A stretch of DNA of 64,000 nucleotides from Roseibium hamelinense (GCF_007830545.1 NZ_VLLF01000001.1:434001-498000), one strand, 5' to 3'. Numbered from the stretch's first letter, positions 33,950 through 44,054 are shown. The notes: a model not told the origin generated them from the sequence alone. Translations and numbers: made by a program.

Positions 33950-35401
33950 ATGCAGGAACCGCTTGCTGGCGAGATCGTTGTTGTCCGCCGAAAGAATGCT
34001 TGGGAAGACGACGACCAGCCTCATGGTGTCTGGAAGATCGCCTACGCCGATTTCATGACCGCAATGATGGCATTTTTCCTCGTGATGTGGCTGATCAATG
34101 TCACGGATGACAGTGTCCGGCGCGGGGTTGCCCAATATTTCAATCCGGTCAAGCTTGCATCGACCGCACCCAACCAAAAGGGGCTCAATGACCCCGCGAT
34201 CAGCGGTGCGACCAATGAAGGTGGCAGCGGCGAAGAAACTGGCGAGTTGGCGCCTCCCACTGGCGATGGCGATGAGCCCGTCACGAAAGGTGACATGGAT
34301 GCGCAAAGCCAATCGGGAGCCGTTCAAACACCCGCTGCGGCGGATAGCCAGTCAGGTCAATTCAGCCAAGTCTTTTCGGAAACGCAGATTTTCATCGACC
34401 CCTATGCGGTGCTCGATACGCTTGCTCAGAAAGTTGTCATGCGTGATGCCGACCGCACGGGGCAAAGCGCTATCGGCGCCGGTTTGGACCGGGAAGCCGG
34501 TGCTCAAGGCGGTGAAGCCTACAGGGATCCGTTCGATCCGCTTTACTGGCAGTTTGTGCCCAATCGGGGCATAGCCGAAGCGGACCGTGCAGAGCCCTTG
34601 CAACAAACCCGGAATATTGAAATTGACACCGCTGCTTCCTCCGGATCAACCGGCGAAGGTCCTTATGACAGCGTCCGCGATGTCTTCAGTCCGCAAAATA
34701 CCGGATCAGGCAACACCGGCCCGTCTCTGACCGGGCCGAGTGAAGCTGCAACTCAAGACACTTTTGACAGTGTGACGGAGACACTGACTGCTGAAGTCAG
34801 CGGTCAAACGCCAAAGATCGGTGACGGCCCGCGTCCGCAGGTCGAAAACGGTCAGGGCCCGAGCGCTGCCCCGATGGAACGCACTCCCGTTTCAGAGCCG
34901 GCTGACCGTTTGCCGGAAGACGGCGCAGGACAAACGGATGCCCAAACGGTTGCCGAGTTGCGGGATGAGCTGAAAAACGCCGAAGGCACTGTGCTCGAGG
35001 AAACGGCAGCCAGGGTCGAGGTTACCAGAACCGACGAGGGAATCCTCGTCAGCCTGACCGATGACCAGAATTTTGAAATGTTTGCAATCGGATCGGCTGA
35101 GCCGCGGCCGGAACTTGTTGCGCTGTTGAAAAACCTTGGCGGCGTTCTGGCAGAGAAGCCGGGCCAGATCGTCGTCAAAGGGCACACGGATGCGCGCCCC
35201 TTCCGGTCCAAGAACTATGACAATTGGCGGTTATCTACCGCGCGGGCGCACATGGCCTTGTACATGCTGACGCGTGGCGGGGTCGACAAGGAGCGGTTCG
35301 GGAAAGTTGAGGGGTATGCGGATCGTGAACTCAAGAACCCCGATGATCCCAACGATGCCGTCAATCGCCGGATCGAAATCCTGCTTCGGGAGGCGGTGTG
35401 A
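33950..35401 (+). CDS. motB: Flagellar motor stator protein MotB
   Basis: The start is ATG 33950, preceded by GGGAGGA. The 483-residue protein has one membrane helix beginning at about 31 with the proton-binding Asp34 (YADFMTAMMAFFLVMWLINV-type helix). A long, low-complexity, Gly/Ser/Glu-rich periplasmic linker covers about 60-320. A C-terminal OmpA-like peptidoglycan-binding domain contains VKGHTDARPF, NWRLSTARA and NRRIEILL. The linker is longer than in enteric MotB. Its partner motA lies at 53573-54469. Confidence 0.94.
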   Translation: MQEPLAGEIVVVRRKNAWEDDDQPHGVWKIAYADFMTAMMAFFLVMWLINVTDDSVRRGVAQYFNPVKLASTAPNQKGLNDPAISGATNEGGSGEETGELAPPTGDGDEPVTKGDMDAQSQSGAVQTPAAADSQSGQFSQVFSETQIFIDPYAVLDTLAQKVVMRDADRTGQSAIGAGLDREAGAQGGEAYRDPFDPLYWQFVPNRGIAEADRAEPLQQTRNIEIDTAASSGSTGEGPYDSVRDVFSPQNTGSGNTGPSLTGPSEAATQDTFDSVTETLTAEVSGQTPKIGDGPRPQVENGQGPSAAPMERTPVSEPADRLPEDGAGQTDAQTVAELRDELKNAEGTVLEETAARVEVTRTDEGILVSLTDDQNFEMFAIGSAEPRPELVALLKNLGGVLAEKPGQIVVKGHTDARPFRSKNYDNWRLSTARAHMALYMLTRGGVDKERFGKVEGYADRELKNPDDPNDAVNRRIEILLREAV

Positions 35402-36621
35402 TGGATTTGCTCAAGCCCATGCTCCTTGGCCTAAAAAGCCTGGTTTCAGCCCTTATTCTGTTTGCGCTGGCGCCCAGCGTAACAGCCCAGGGCGTGGTCA
35501 ATGGCACTGAACCTTATGAAATGGTCCGCACCTTGCAGTCGCTTCAGTCCCAGGTGGCGCAGGGCAATAGCCATGCGCTGGCCGCTCAACGGGCGCTTCT
35601 TTTGAAGATGGACGACGACTTTCTGCTGATGCCGATCGACACCTGGCAGGACCCCCGCAATGCACGCGCGGCTGTTATCCACCTCTTGAGCGGGGGGCAT
35701 CCGAAGGTCATTCGTGTGCTTCAGGAAATGGAGCCTGCGCCGGCCATTGACCCGCGCTTAATGGATGGGGCTCTCGCTTATGTTGAAGGGCGCGAGCAGG
35801 ATGTCGCCGAAAGCCTGAAGGATATTGACCCCAAAACACTCGCTCCAAATCTCGGTGGGCACGTGGCGCTGATCAAGGCTGCGGTTACTTTGCGAACAGA
35901 CCCGGCACAGGCTCTCGAGTTGCTTGCGGTTGCCCGCCTGTTGATGCCCGGTTCCCTGGTGGAGGAAGCCGCGCTGCGGCGCGAGATTTTTGTTGCCGGA
36001 ACGTTGGACGATGTCGAAAAATTCCAGTCCCTGTCGATCCGGTATCTGCGCCGGTTTCGGGATTCCGTTTATGCCGGTGATTTCCGGCGCCGGTTTGCCT
36101 TGGCAATTGATGCGCTTGGATTTGGAAAAAGCCCGGAAAAATTTGCGCTTCTGGAGAGCCTGATTGCCGAGTTCGACAATGATACCCAGCGCAGTCTCTA
36201 CCTCAGACTTGCAAGAACGGCCCTGTTGAGCGGGAATTTGGGAATTGTCGAAAAGGCTACCCGTGAAGCGATGCCGCTTGCGATGGGCGGCACGCGCGAG
36301 TCGGAGCTTTTGAAGCTTTACCGGGCGGGTGCGCTGATTGAGATCGAAGACATTAAAAAGACCCGGGACCTTCTTTGGTCAATCAACAAGGACCTTTTGT
36401 CTGCGAGCGAGCAGAAGCTCATGGCAGCGATATTTTCCGTCGTGAACAACGTCCGGCATTTTCCAGATCCCCCGCGGAACGTGATTGGCGATTTCGAGAT
36501 CTATCTGCGGATGGAAGATCCCCAGGACACGAACTGGATCACCCCTGTGATGGGAGATGCGGAGTCGATCTTGAGATCCTCCGAAAAGTTGATGAACCGG
36601 ATGGGAGACAACAATCAATGA
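35401..36621 (+). CDS. motC: Periplasmic motility protein MotC
   Basis: The 406-residue precursor has a signal peptide (LKSLVSALILFALAPSVTAQ) followed by an all-helical repeat domain. MotC is a rhizobial-type protein that binds MotB and helps stator function. A GTG at 35398 is an alternative start; the ATG at 35401 overlaps the motB stop. It is coupled to fliK by an ATGA overlap. Confidence 0.87.
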   Translation: MDLLKPMLLGLKSLVSALILFALAPSVTAQGVVNGTEPYEMVRTLQSLQSQVAQGNSHALAAQRALLLKMDDDFLLMPIDTWQDPRNARAAVIHLLSGGHPKVIRVLQEMEPAPAIDPRLMDGALAYVEGREQDVAESLKDIDPKTLAPNLGGHVALIKAAVTLRTDPAQALELLAVARLLMPGSLVEEAALRREIFVAGTLDDVEKFQSLSIRYLRRFRDSVYAGDFRRRFALAIDALGFGKSPEKFALLESLIAEFDNDTQRSLYLRLARTALLSGNLGIVEKATREAMPLAMGGTRESELLKLYRAGALIEIEDIKKTRDLLWSINKDLLSASEQKLMAAIFSVVNNVRHFPDPPRNVIGDFEIYLRMEDPQDTNWITPVMGDAESILRSSEKLMNRMGDNNQ

Positions 36622-37892
36622 CAATCAACAATTCGGTTTTAATGCAAACTCTGCGTAATTCCGCAAACCCGAACGCCGGCGGCAGCAAAGGCGACATCAA
36701 TACGAGTCTTGGAGACCAGGAATCGGCTTTCTTGGATCTCATGAAAGGTCTTGCCAAAGGGAAGACCGACCAGCCGGTTGGGCAAAAGTCTACTGCTTCG
36801 GAGGGCAAAACCGATGGCGAGCAAGACAATGCCTCTGCAAAAAAGACGAAAGGCAAAACAGCCCAGTCAAAAACCGAAGGTTTGACAGAACAACTGGACG
36901 GTGGGGCCACCAAAAACGATGTCAAAGCAGGTGATGCCCACGGTGCCAAACAAGCCGGTGGTTCGGCTGAAAGCGCCATCGACCGGATCGCTCAAGCGCT
37001 GGCTGCAACCGGTCAATCCGCCGTTCGGGTAGAAGCTGCGGCCGGTCAGAAAACAAAGGGGCAAGCACAGGCTCAGTCCGGGGCTGCCCAAACGCTTGCT
37101 GCAGCGATGTCTGCGGCAAAAGCGGGCTCTGGCGAGGCCGCCTCTGGCCAAACGGCCAAGGGCCAGACTGGCGGCGATGGAAAGACCGATCTTTTCTCCA
37201 AGTTCGCGGTCAATCCCGAGACGGTCCGGGACGGCTCGGCGGCCAAGTCGGAAAAGTCCGGCAAGGTCCAGGTTGATATCGGCTCGGTCAAGGTCCTCAA
37301 ACAGGAAACGCACTTCGCACCGACCCTTCGCTTGTCGCCGGTCCAACAGGTTGGTGACGCGGTCTCGAGCTTCTTGAAACAACAAGTGACGGAAATGCGC
37401 GCGTCCGCGTCACCGTTTGCCATCAAGTCCGAGGGGCCTGTTCTGAAGACCTTGGAGATACAGTTGCAGCCGATTGAGCTGGGCACCGTCAAAGTCTCGC
37501 TCAAAATGGTTGGCGATCAGGTCGAGGTATCCTTGCGGGCAAGCAACCCTCAGACCGTCGAGCTGCTGAAGCAGGATCGGCAATTGCTCGACCAAATGTT
37601 GCGCGCAACCGGGCACAAGCCTGATGCCATTACCATTCAGGGTGCGGACGATCGGCCGGTGGCCCAGTCTCCAACGTCAAGTTCCAGTCAAAACACCCAG
37701 TCTGGCCAAGGTGATAGCCAATTCGGAAACGGGCAGGGCACATATGGCGGCCAAAATGGCCAACGTGGTGGTGAGGCCGGCGGACAACGCGGTGATGACC
37801 GTTTCGGTCAAATCATGTCGGGACAGGAAAACGGTTCTGAATTTGGTGAAGAGGTGAGTGATGTTCGCCAAGACGACAACATTTATCTGTAG
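36618..37892 (+). CDS. fliK: Flagellar hook-length control protein FliK (MotD type)
   Basis: The start is ATG 36618, overlapping the motC stop. The 424-residue protein has a long disordered Lys/Gln/Ala/Gly-rich N-terminal part that acts as a ruler in the family. A C-terminal globular domain contains LEIQLQPIELGTVKVSLKMVGDQVEVSL, which switches export specificity. It ends in a Gly/Gln-rich tail. In rhizobia this gene was first called motD. Confidence 0.87.
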   Translation: MTINNSVLMQTLRNSANPNAGGSKGDINTSLGDQESAFLDLMKGLAKGKTDQPVGQKSTASEGKTDGEQDNASAKKTKGKTAQSKTEGLTEQLDGGATKNDVKAGDAHGAKQAGGSAESAIDRIAQALAATGQSAVRVEAAAGQKTKGQAQAQSGAAQTLAAAMSAAKAGSGEAASGQTAKGQTGGDGKTDLFSKFAVNPETVRDGSAAKSEKSGKVQVDIGSVKVLKQETHFAPTLRLSPVQQVGDAVSSFLKQQVTEMRASASPFAIKSEGPVLKTLEIQLQPIELGTVKVSLKMVGDQVEVSLRASNPQTVELLKQDRQLLDQMLRATGHKPDAITIQGADDRPVAQSPTSSSSQNTQSGQGDSQFGNGQGTYGGQNGQRGGEAGGQRGDDRFGQIMSGQENGSEFGEEVSDVRQDDNIYL

Positions 37893-38427
37893 CGCAATCG
37901 GCGCCGTCGTCGTTTCGATGGCTGCCGCAGCTTCGGCACAAAATGTGTGTGAGCGCGAAATGATGGCCGCGGCCAAACAGTATGAGGTTCCGCTCGGTGT
38001 GCTTTATGCTGTTGGGCTGACTGAGACCGGACGCAAGAACTCATTGTATCCGTATGCCCTCAACATCGAAGGCCGTTCGGTTTTTCCGCCCAGCGCGCGG
38101 GCGGCACTACAAGACATTGCCAGCGCACAGCAGGCGGGCAAAAAGCTGATCGATATCGGCTGTATGCAGATCAACCACTACTACCACAGCCGTGAGTTCC
38201 GTTCCGTCGATCACATGCTCGAACCACGGGCCAACGTTCAGTATGCGGCCCGATTCTTGAAGCAGCTCAGATCAAGCCATGGGTCCTGGACGATGGCGGT
38301 GGCCCGTTACCACGCTGGACCAAACAATAATCCGGCTCAAAAGCGGTATGTATGCAAAGTCATTGAGAACATGGTTGCATCCGGATTTGGCCAGTGGACA
38401 AGAAATGCCAAGAAATTCTGTGGGTGA
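37861..38427 (+). CDS. Flagellar-cluster lytic transglycosylase
   Basis: The 188-residue precursor overlaps fliK by 32 bp and has a signal peptide (ending AAAASAQ). An SLT-type domain contains the probable catalytic Glu55 in VGLTETG, then DIGCMQINHYYH and ARYHAGPNN. It likely opens peptidoglycan for rod assembly, supplying the muramidase activity that the short FlgJ-like protein at 47419 lacks. Confidence 0.87.
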   Translation: MFAKTTTFICSAIGAVVVSMAAAASAQNVCEREMMAAAKQYEVPLGVLYAVGLTETGRKNSLYPYALNIEGRSVFPPSARAALQDIASAQQAGKKLIDIGCMQINHYYHSREFRSVDHMLEPRANVQYAARFLKQLRSSHGSWTMAVARYHAGPNNNPAQKRYVCKVIENMVASGFGQWTRNAKKFCG

Positions 38428-38519
38428 CCAGTTTAATACATCGGATTATCGAAATTTTATTTGAAGAATAAAAATTTAATAAAATCAATATTTTGAAAAC
38501 TTTCGGGAAACAGTCCCGG

Positions 38520-38536
38520 CAACAGCTTCACACAAG
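38520..38536 (+). promoter_or_regulatory. ACAAG element before flgE
   Basis: CAACAGCTTCACACAAG matches the flgB form at 14 of 17 positions and ends 50 bp before the flgE ATG. The 90 bp upstream of it are AT-rich and hold no gene. Confidence 0.55.
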
Positions 38537-38586
38537 ATAGACGCCGTTGAATGGCGTCAGTTAATTCTGGCAACTGGAGACAGTCC

Positions 38587-39873
38587 ATGGGTCTTTTCGG
38601 CGTAATGCGCACCGGCGTGTCCGGCATGAACGCGCAGGCAAGCAAGCTCGGCACAGTTGCCGACAATATCGCGAACTCTTCGACGACCGGCTACAAACGC
38701 GCGGAAAGTGAATTCTCCTCGCTGGTCTTGTCACAAGGCAATGGCACCTACAATTCGGGCGGTGTCGAAGCAAAAACGCGCTACGCGGTGTCGGACCAAG
38801 GCACGCTGAGCTTCACCACATCCAGTCTCGATCTGGCAGTCGACGGAAACGGCTTCTTCATCGTTGCCGACGCCGCTGGAACCCCGACACTCACCCGTGC
38901 AGGCGCCTTTGTACCAAACGGTGAGGGCTTCCTGGTGAATACCGCGGGCTATCGTTTGCAGGGGTACTCGCTGGCCAACGGCGCGCAGCCGAATGTTGTT
39001 GCGAACGGTCTTGGTGGACTGGAAGACATCAACATTTCGCAGAACCAATTGGATGCTGTCCCGACAGACCAAGCTTTGCTTTGGACAAACCTGCCGGATG
39101 ACGCTGTGGATGTTGTTCCTGCGAACCTTCCGTCTGCGAATGCCGCTACCGCTGAGTTTTCCGCAAAGACTTCACTAATCGTCTACGACAATCTCGGAAA
39201 CGAGGTAAAACTTGACGTTTACTACACACGAACAACACCAGCGGGAACCAACCCGGTGGATTGGGAGGTCACAGTTTTTGACGCTGCGAATGCGGCGCCT
39301 GGCGGCGGATTTCCATACACCGGTGCGGCTTTGTCGACGACCAACATCCAATTCGACGAGACGACGGGCAATTTTAATGCCGGTCCACCTGCTTCACCCA
39401 CGACAATCAACGTCGCTGTGCCGAACGGCTCCACTTTCGATATCGACCTGAGTGGGTCGACATACCTGGCTGCAGACTTCACCGTCATGGAAGTGAACAC
39501 CAACGGCAACGCACCGAGTGCGGTCGAAAAGGTTGAATTTGACACTGACGGGACTCTTTACGCCATTTACGAAAACGGCGACCGACGCGGTATCTACAAA
39601 ATTCCGCTCGCTGACGTGGCAAGCCCCGACAAGCTGCGGCCGTCCACCGGTAATACATTCGAGGTGACGACGGACTCCGGCGATGTCCGTGTCGGCTTTC
39701 CCGGGCAGGGGGGGCTTGGTGATCTCCAGGTCGGCGCCCTCGAAGGCTCCAACGTCGATCTCGCGTCCGAGCTGACGTCGATGATCGAATCGCAGCGAAC
39801 CTACTCAGCCAACTCCAAATCGTTCAAGGCGGGATCCGACCTTTTGCAGGAACTGGTGAACCTTGTCCGCTAA
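38587..39873 (+). CDS. flgE: Flagellar hook protein FlgE
   Basis: The start is ATG 38587 with GGAGA upstream; MGLFGVMRTGVSGMNAQASKLGTVADNIANS is the family N-terminus. The 428-residue protein has a large variable central region and ends SMIESQRTYSANSKSFKAGSDLLQELVNLVR. It builds the hook and begins the flgE-flgK-flgL-flaF-flbT-flgD-fliQ unit. Confidence 0.96.
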   Translation: MGLFGVMRTGVSGMNAQASKLGTVADNIANSSTTGYKRAESEFSSLVLSQGNGTYNSGGVEAKTRYAVSDQGTLSFTTSSLDLAVDGNGFFIVADAAGTPTLTRAGAFVPNGEGFLVNTAGYRLQGYSLANGAQPNVVANGLGGLEDINISQNQLDAVPTDQALLWTNLPDDAVDVVPANLPSANAATAEFSAKTSLIVYDNLGNEVKLDVYYTRTTPAGTNPVDWEVTVFDAANAAPGGGFPYTGAALSTTNIQFDETTGNFNAGPPASPTTINVAVPNGSTFDIDLSGSTYLAADFTVMEVNTNGNAPSAVEKVEFDTDGTLYAIYENGDRRGIYKIPLADVASPDKLRPSTGNTFEVTTDSGDVRVGFPGQGGLGDLQVGALEGSNVDLASELTSMIESQRTYSANSKSFKAGSDLLQELVNLVR

Positions 39874-39907
39874 CGGTGCTCACGCCCGATAAGAAGAGAA
39901 TGAGAAA

Positions 39908-41389
39908 ATGAGCCTGTCAGTCGCCCTTCAGGTCGCGCAATCGGCCCTCTCGGCCCGCCAGACCGAAACCTCCACGGTGTCCCGCAATATTGCGGGCGCC
40001 CAGGAGCCCGGTTTTTCGCGCAAATCGGTGATGCTCAGCACCATCGTTACCAACAGCGGGCAATCCGGCGGTCTCCGTGTGGATGGGATCGCCAGGGTCA
40101 CTGACAGCGCACTTTACAATTCTCTGCGCATGTCCAGCGCAACCGGTATGTCCCAGCAGTCGGTGCTCGACGGATTGACCAAACTTGCCGAAACGGTGGG
40201 GGATACAGCGCTTGAAATGTCGCCGGTCGCGCAACTTGGAAACCTGAAACAATCGATCCAGGCATTCTCGTCCAAGCCGAACGACACTATCCTCGCAACG
40301 GACTTCCTGCGGACCGCCAACGATATGGCCGCTGCCCTGAACGATGCGAGCACGCTTGTCCAGTCGACCCGCGCCGATGCCGACCGGGATATCGACGCCA
40401 GCGTCAAGGAGGTGAACAAGCTCCTTGCCCAGCTGGAAACGCTCAACAACACCATTGTGAAGGGGACGCAGTCCGGCCAGGACGTCACGGACGCCTTGGA
40501 CAGCCGGGACAAGGTACTCCTGTCGTTGTCCGAGGAAATGGGTATCAAGACGCTCAATCGCGCTGATGGCGATATTGTTGTCTATACCGATGGCGGTGTC
40601 ACACTGTTTGAGACGACGGCGCGCGAAGTGAGCTTTGCGCCGACGCCTACCTTCGACGCGTCAACGACCGGAGCGGCGGTGTTTGTCGATGGGGTGCCGG
40701 TTGCCGGACCCGGAGCGGTCATGCCGCTCAAGTCCGGCCGGATACATGGCCTTGCTCAGGTGCGGGATGATTTCGCCGTGACCTATCAAAGCCAGCTTGA
40801 TGAAATTGCCCGCGGTCTGATCACTGCATTTGCCGAGGCGGATCAGCTGGGCGGCGGTGGTCCCGACCAGACCGGCCTGTTTTCGTATGGCGGTTCGCCG
40901 GCAGTTCCGGCGGCAAGCACCCTTGTTCCGGGTATTGCATCTCAGATCAGCGTCAATCCGGCAGTCGATCCGGATCAGGGCGGCAATCTCGACCTTTTGC
41001 GGAATGGCGGCATCAACGGGGCGGCATATGACTACAACCCGACCAATCTGGGTGGGTTCAACGGGCGGCTCAATGAGTTCCTGACCGAAATCGATGCCCA
41101 GCGGAATTTTGATGGAACCGTCGGTCTCGATCCGACCGACAGCCTGACCGGTTTCGGTGCGTCTTCGGTCAGCTGGCTGGAATCCTTGCGCAAGAGCACG
41201 ACCAGCGATGTGGAGGTTCAGTCGATCATCGTGACCCGCACCGCGGAATCTCTTTCCAACAACACCGGCGTCAACATCGATGAAGAGATGACGCTGCTAC
41301 TCGACATCGAACGGGCCTATGGCGCGGCCGCAAAACTCATCACGGCCGTCGACAAGATGCTCGACGATCTTCTGGCCGCAGCGAGGTAA
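39908..41389 (+). CDS. flgK: Hook-filament junction protein FlgK
   Basis: The 493-residue protein has the N-terminal SALSARQTETSTVSRNIAGAQEPGFSRK and C-terminal NTGVNIDEEMTLLLDIERAYGAAAKLITAVDKMLDDLL segments typical of HAP1. It caps the hook and joins it to FlgL. Confidence 0.95.
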   Translation: MSLSVALQVAQSALSARQTETSTVSRNIAGAQEPGFSRKSVMLSTIVTNSGQSGGLRVDGIARVTDSALYNSLRMSSATGMSQQSVLDGLTKLAETVGDTALEMSPVAQLGNLKQSIQAFSSKPNDTILATDFLRTANDMAAALNDASTLVQSTRADADRDIDASVKEVNKLLAQLETLNNTIVKGTQSGQDVTDALDSRDKVLLSLSEEMGIKTLNRADGDIVVYTDGGVTLFETTAREVSFAPTPTFDASTTGAAVFVDGVPVAGPGAVMPLKSGRIHGLAQVRDDFAVTYQSQLDEIARGLITAFAEADQLGGGGPDQTGLFSYGGSPAVPAASTLVPGIASQISVNPAVDPDQGGNLDLLRNGGINGAAYDYNPTNLGGFNGRLNEFLTEIDAQRNFDGTVGLDPTDSLTGFGASSVSWLESLRKSTTSDVEVQSIIVTRTAESLSNNTGVNIDEEMTLLLDIERAYGAAAKLITAVDKMLDDLLAAAR

Positions 41390-41395
41390 CAGGTT

Positions 41396-42445
41396 ATGAA
41401 AACGTCCTTTATTTCAACATTCACCCTGTCCAACACGGCACGCAATCAAATTACGTCGCAAACCAGCACCTTGAACAAGCTGCAGCTTGAGCTGGCGTCC
41501 GGCCGCAAGGCCGATGTCGGGCTTGATCTTGGCGGACGGACCGGCGATGCAGTGTCGCTGCGCAGTGATTTCCGTTTTTTCAACTCAATTATCGATACCA
41601 ATGAGCTGGCCAAGTCACGGCTGGATATCGCTCAGGCGGCTATGGATGACATTCGCACAAGCGCGGAAGACCTTCAGTCGACGCTGATAGGGGTTCGGGA
41701 TACTGGCAATTCCGCGCCGGGCGTTGCCGCGGAAGCCGATGCCGGTCTTCAGCAGCTGATCGCCCGGCTGAATACCCAGCTGGGTGGGAGTTACCTGTTC
41801 AGCGGAATCAATTCGGATGTCCCGCCGATCAATGACTACTATGCAAATCCGGCTTCACCGAACAAGACGGCAGCAGATGGGGCTTTCTTTACAGAGTTCG
41901 GCTTTGCCCAGACAGATCCGGGTGTTGCGGGGATCACCCCCGCTCAGATGGATACCTATCTGAACGGCAACTTCGAAGCGCTGTTCACAAGCCCCAACTG
42001 GGAAACGAATTGGTCGACGGCGACCGATCAAACCGCACAAACGCGAATTGCCGCCCGAGAAGAAGTCGAGACATCTGTCAGCGCCAATGAGCAGGCGTTC
42101 CGTGATGTTGCATCCGTCTTCGTCATGCTGAGCGACCTGGGAAATCTGGATCTTCCAAACGAAACGCAAAAGGTCGTTGTCGACAAGGCAATTGAAAAAC
42201 TGGGCTCAATCGTGGGTGACCTGGCTGATATTCAGGGCAGTCTCGGGATTTCACAGGAGCGGGTAAAACTCGCAAGTGAACGCCTGGACGTTCAAACGAA
42301 TATTCTGAACGAAGGCATCAACAGCCTGGAAAATGTCGACAAGGAAGAGACGGCGGTGCGCCTCAATACGGCGATCACGCAGTTGGAAATTTCCTATTCG
42401 ATCAGCTCGCGCATCCAGCAGCTTAGCATCATGCGCTACCTGTAA
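41396..42445 (+). CDS. flgL: Hook-filament junction protein FlgL
   Basis: The 349-residue flagellin-like protein has the N-terminal TLNKLQLELASGRKADVG and C-terminal LNTAITQLEISYSISSRIQQLSIMRYL helices. It is HAP3, between FlgK and the filament, and starts 6 bp after flgK. Confidence 0.93.
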   Translation: MKTSFISTFTLSNTARNQITSQTSTLNKLQLELASGRKADVGLDLGGRTGDAVSLRSDFRFFNSIIDTNELAKSRLDIAQAAMDDIRTSAEDLQSTLIGVRDTGNSAPGVAAEADAGLQQLIARLNTQLGGSYLFSGINSDVPPINDYYANPASPNKTAADGAFFTEFGFAQTDPGVAGITPAQMDTYLNGNFEALFTSPNWETNWSTATDQTAQTRIAAREEVETSVSANEQAFRDVASVFVMLSDLGNLDLPNETQKVVVDKAIEKLGSIVGDLADIQGSLGISQERVKLASERLDVQTNILNEGINSLENVDKEETAVRLNTAITQLEISYSISSRIQQLSIMRYL

Positions 42446-42471
42446 GCGCCCAACGCCACACGAGAGGGCAC

Positions 42472-42831
42472 ATGTATAATCTGTCTTATGCCGAAACTGC
42501 GGATGAGATCTGCACAGACGACCGCCTCAACGAAGCAGAGGCGCTCAACATCGTCATCTCCAAATTAATGTCGGCACGCGAACACGGGGTTAAGTCTTTG
42601 GAGGCGGTGGATGCGCTGTTCTACACGCGCAGGTTATGGGCGTACTTCATGGAGAACCTGGCAGATGATGAAAATGCCTTGCCGGAAAACACCAGAGCAG
42701 AGCTGATTTCAATCGGGATTTGGATGCTTAAGGAAGCCGAGCGCCTTCGTCAGGAGGAGATCGAGAGCTTTGATGACATGATCCAGATCAACGAAATCAT
42801 CCGAGACAGTTTGACCGGGAAAGCCTCATGA
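42472..42831 (+). CDS. flaF: Flagellar biosynthesis regulator FlaF
   Basis: The 119-residue helical protein shows the alphaproteobacterial FlaF pattern, including LWAYFMENLADDENALPENTRAELISIGIWML. FlaF is needed for flagellin export or production and works against FlbT. Its stop overlaps flbT (ATGA). Confidence 0.92.
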   Translation: MYNLSYAETADEICTDDRLNEAEALNIVISKLMSAREHGVKSLEAVDALFYTRRLWAYFMENLADDENALPENTRAELISIGIWMLKEAERLRQEEIESFDDMIQINEIIRDSLTGKAS

Positions 42832-43268
42832 AGATAGCACTGAAAGCGGGAGAGCGGCTGTTTATCAACGGTGCGGTGCTGCGTGTCGAACGCAAAACCA
42901 ACATCGAGCTGATGAATGATGCAATATTCCTCTTGGAGGCGCATGTCCTCCAGCCGGAGGAAGCAACCACGCCGCTTCGACAGCTATATTTCATCCTTCA
43001 GACGATGATCATGGATCCGGCTGCCGCCGACAAGGCGATCGACATGTACGACATGGTGATGGGGTCCGTGCGGTCCGCCTTCTCCAATCAGCACATCCTC
43101 GAACATCTGAACGAGGTAGATGCTCTGGCCAAATCCAAAAAGTGGTTTGAAGCCATGAAGATCATCCGGGGTCTGTATCCCATTGAGGCCGCCCTCATGT
43201 TTCGCCCCAAGACTCAAGAGCCAGTTTCCGAACAAGCGGAAGCGCCGCGCCTCGCGGTTGGCCAATAG
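42828..43268 (+). CDS. flbT: Flagellin mRNA regulator FlbT
   Basis: The 146-residue protein starts MKIALKAGERLFINGAVLRVERKTNIELMND, the clear FlbT signature. In Caulobacter FlbT binds the flagellin mRNA leader and promotes its decay until hooks are complete. The long flagellin leader here (30363-30494) is a natural target. Confidence 0.94.
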   Translation: MKIALKAGERLFINGAVLRVERKTNIELMNDAIFLLEAHVLQPEEATTPLRQLYFILQTMIMDPAAADKAIDMYDMVMGSVRSAFSNQHILEHLNEVDALAKSKKWFEAMKIIRGLYPIEAALMFRPKTQEPVSEQAEAPRLAVGQ

Positions 43269-43279
43269 GAGCTAAAACG

Positions 43280-43687
43280 ATGGATATTCCTACAGCAACA
43301 GCAGTAAATGTGAACAATCCTCAGGCGCTCTCCAAGGCTGACAAGGCAAAAGAGAGCCTGACGGTCGACTATGATGCGTTCTTGACGCTGATGATGGCGC
43401 AAATGCAAAACCAGGATCCGACTAATCCGATGGATCCGTCCGAGCAGTTGTCCCAGTTGGCGAGCTTCTCCCAGGTCGAGCAGGCAATCGAAACCAATGC
43501 AAAACTTGAGACCCTGCTGTCGAATATGGCATTCGGTCAGGTCGATGATCTCATAGGCCGTACTGTCACCGATCCGAGCGGTGTGAGTGGCACAGTTACC
43601 TCCGTGGAGGTCTACAGTGACGGGACGTTGCTCGGACTTGACAATGGCAAGGGCATTTTGCTTGGGCCAGGCGTGAAGATCACCTGA
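43280..43687 (+). CDS. flgD: Hook-capping protein FlgD
   Basis: This is a short FlgD of 135 residues with the conserved MMAQMQNQDPTNPMDPSEQLSQLASFSQVEQ block, followed by a reduced C-terminal beta domain. It serves as the scaffold for hook assembly. The length is usual for Rhizobiales and shorter than in enterics. Confidence 0.93.
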   Translation: MDIPTATAVNVNNPQALSKADKAKESLTVDYDAFLTLMMAQMQNQDPTNPMDPSEQLSQLASFSQVEQAIETNAKLETLLSNMAFGQVDDLIGRTVTDPSGVSGTVTSVEVYSDGTLLGLDNGKGILLGPGVKIT

Positions 43688-43689
43688 TC

Positions 43690-43956
43690 ATGAATGAGGT
43701 TGATGCACTTGATCTGGTGCGTTCGGCGATGTGGACGATCCTCATCGCCTCCGCACCGGCAATTGTCCCGGCCATGGTGGTCGGGATCGTGATTGCTCTG
43801 TTTCAGGCTCTGACGCAGGTTCAGGAAATTACGCTGACATTCATCCCGAAGATTGTCGCGATTTTGATAATGATTATCGTCGGCGGTCCGTTTATTGGCG
43901 GCCAAATGCAGGCGTTGACGGCTCTTATCTATGGCCGGATTGAAAGCGGATTTTAA
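43690..43956 (+). CDS. fliQ: Flagellar export gate protein FliQ
   Basis: The 88-residue protein has two membrane helices and the IALFQALTQVQEITLTFIPKI motif. It starts 2 bp after flgD and ends this unit. A 7-bp stem (43955-43961 with 43975-43981) overlaps its stop but lacks a T run. Confidence 0.95.
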   Translation: MNEVDALDLVRSAMWTILIASAPAIVPAMVVGIVIALFQALTQVQEITLTFIPKIVAILIMIIVGGPFIGGQMQALTALIYGRIESGF

Positions 43957-43990
43957 GCGGCGCGGCGTTTTCCTGCCGCTTTGATGTCTG

Positions 43991-44007
43991 ATCCACCTTC
44001 AGACAAG
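43991..44007 (+). promoter_or_regulatory. ACAAG element before flhA
   Basis: ATCCACCTTCAGACAAG, the weakest of the seven (11 of 17 positions to the flgB form), ends 47 bp before the flhA ATG. Confidence 0.4.
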
Positions 44008-44054
44008 CTTCACAGGCGAGGTTACGGTCAACGCAGTCCTCATTGAGAGTAGGC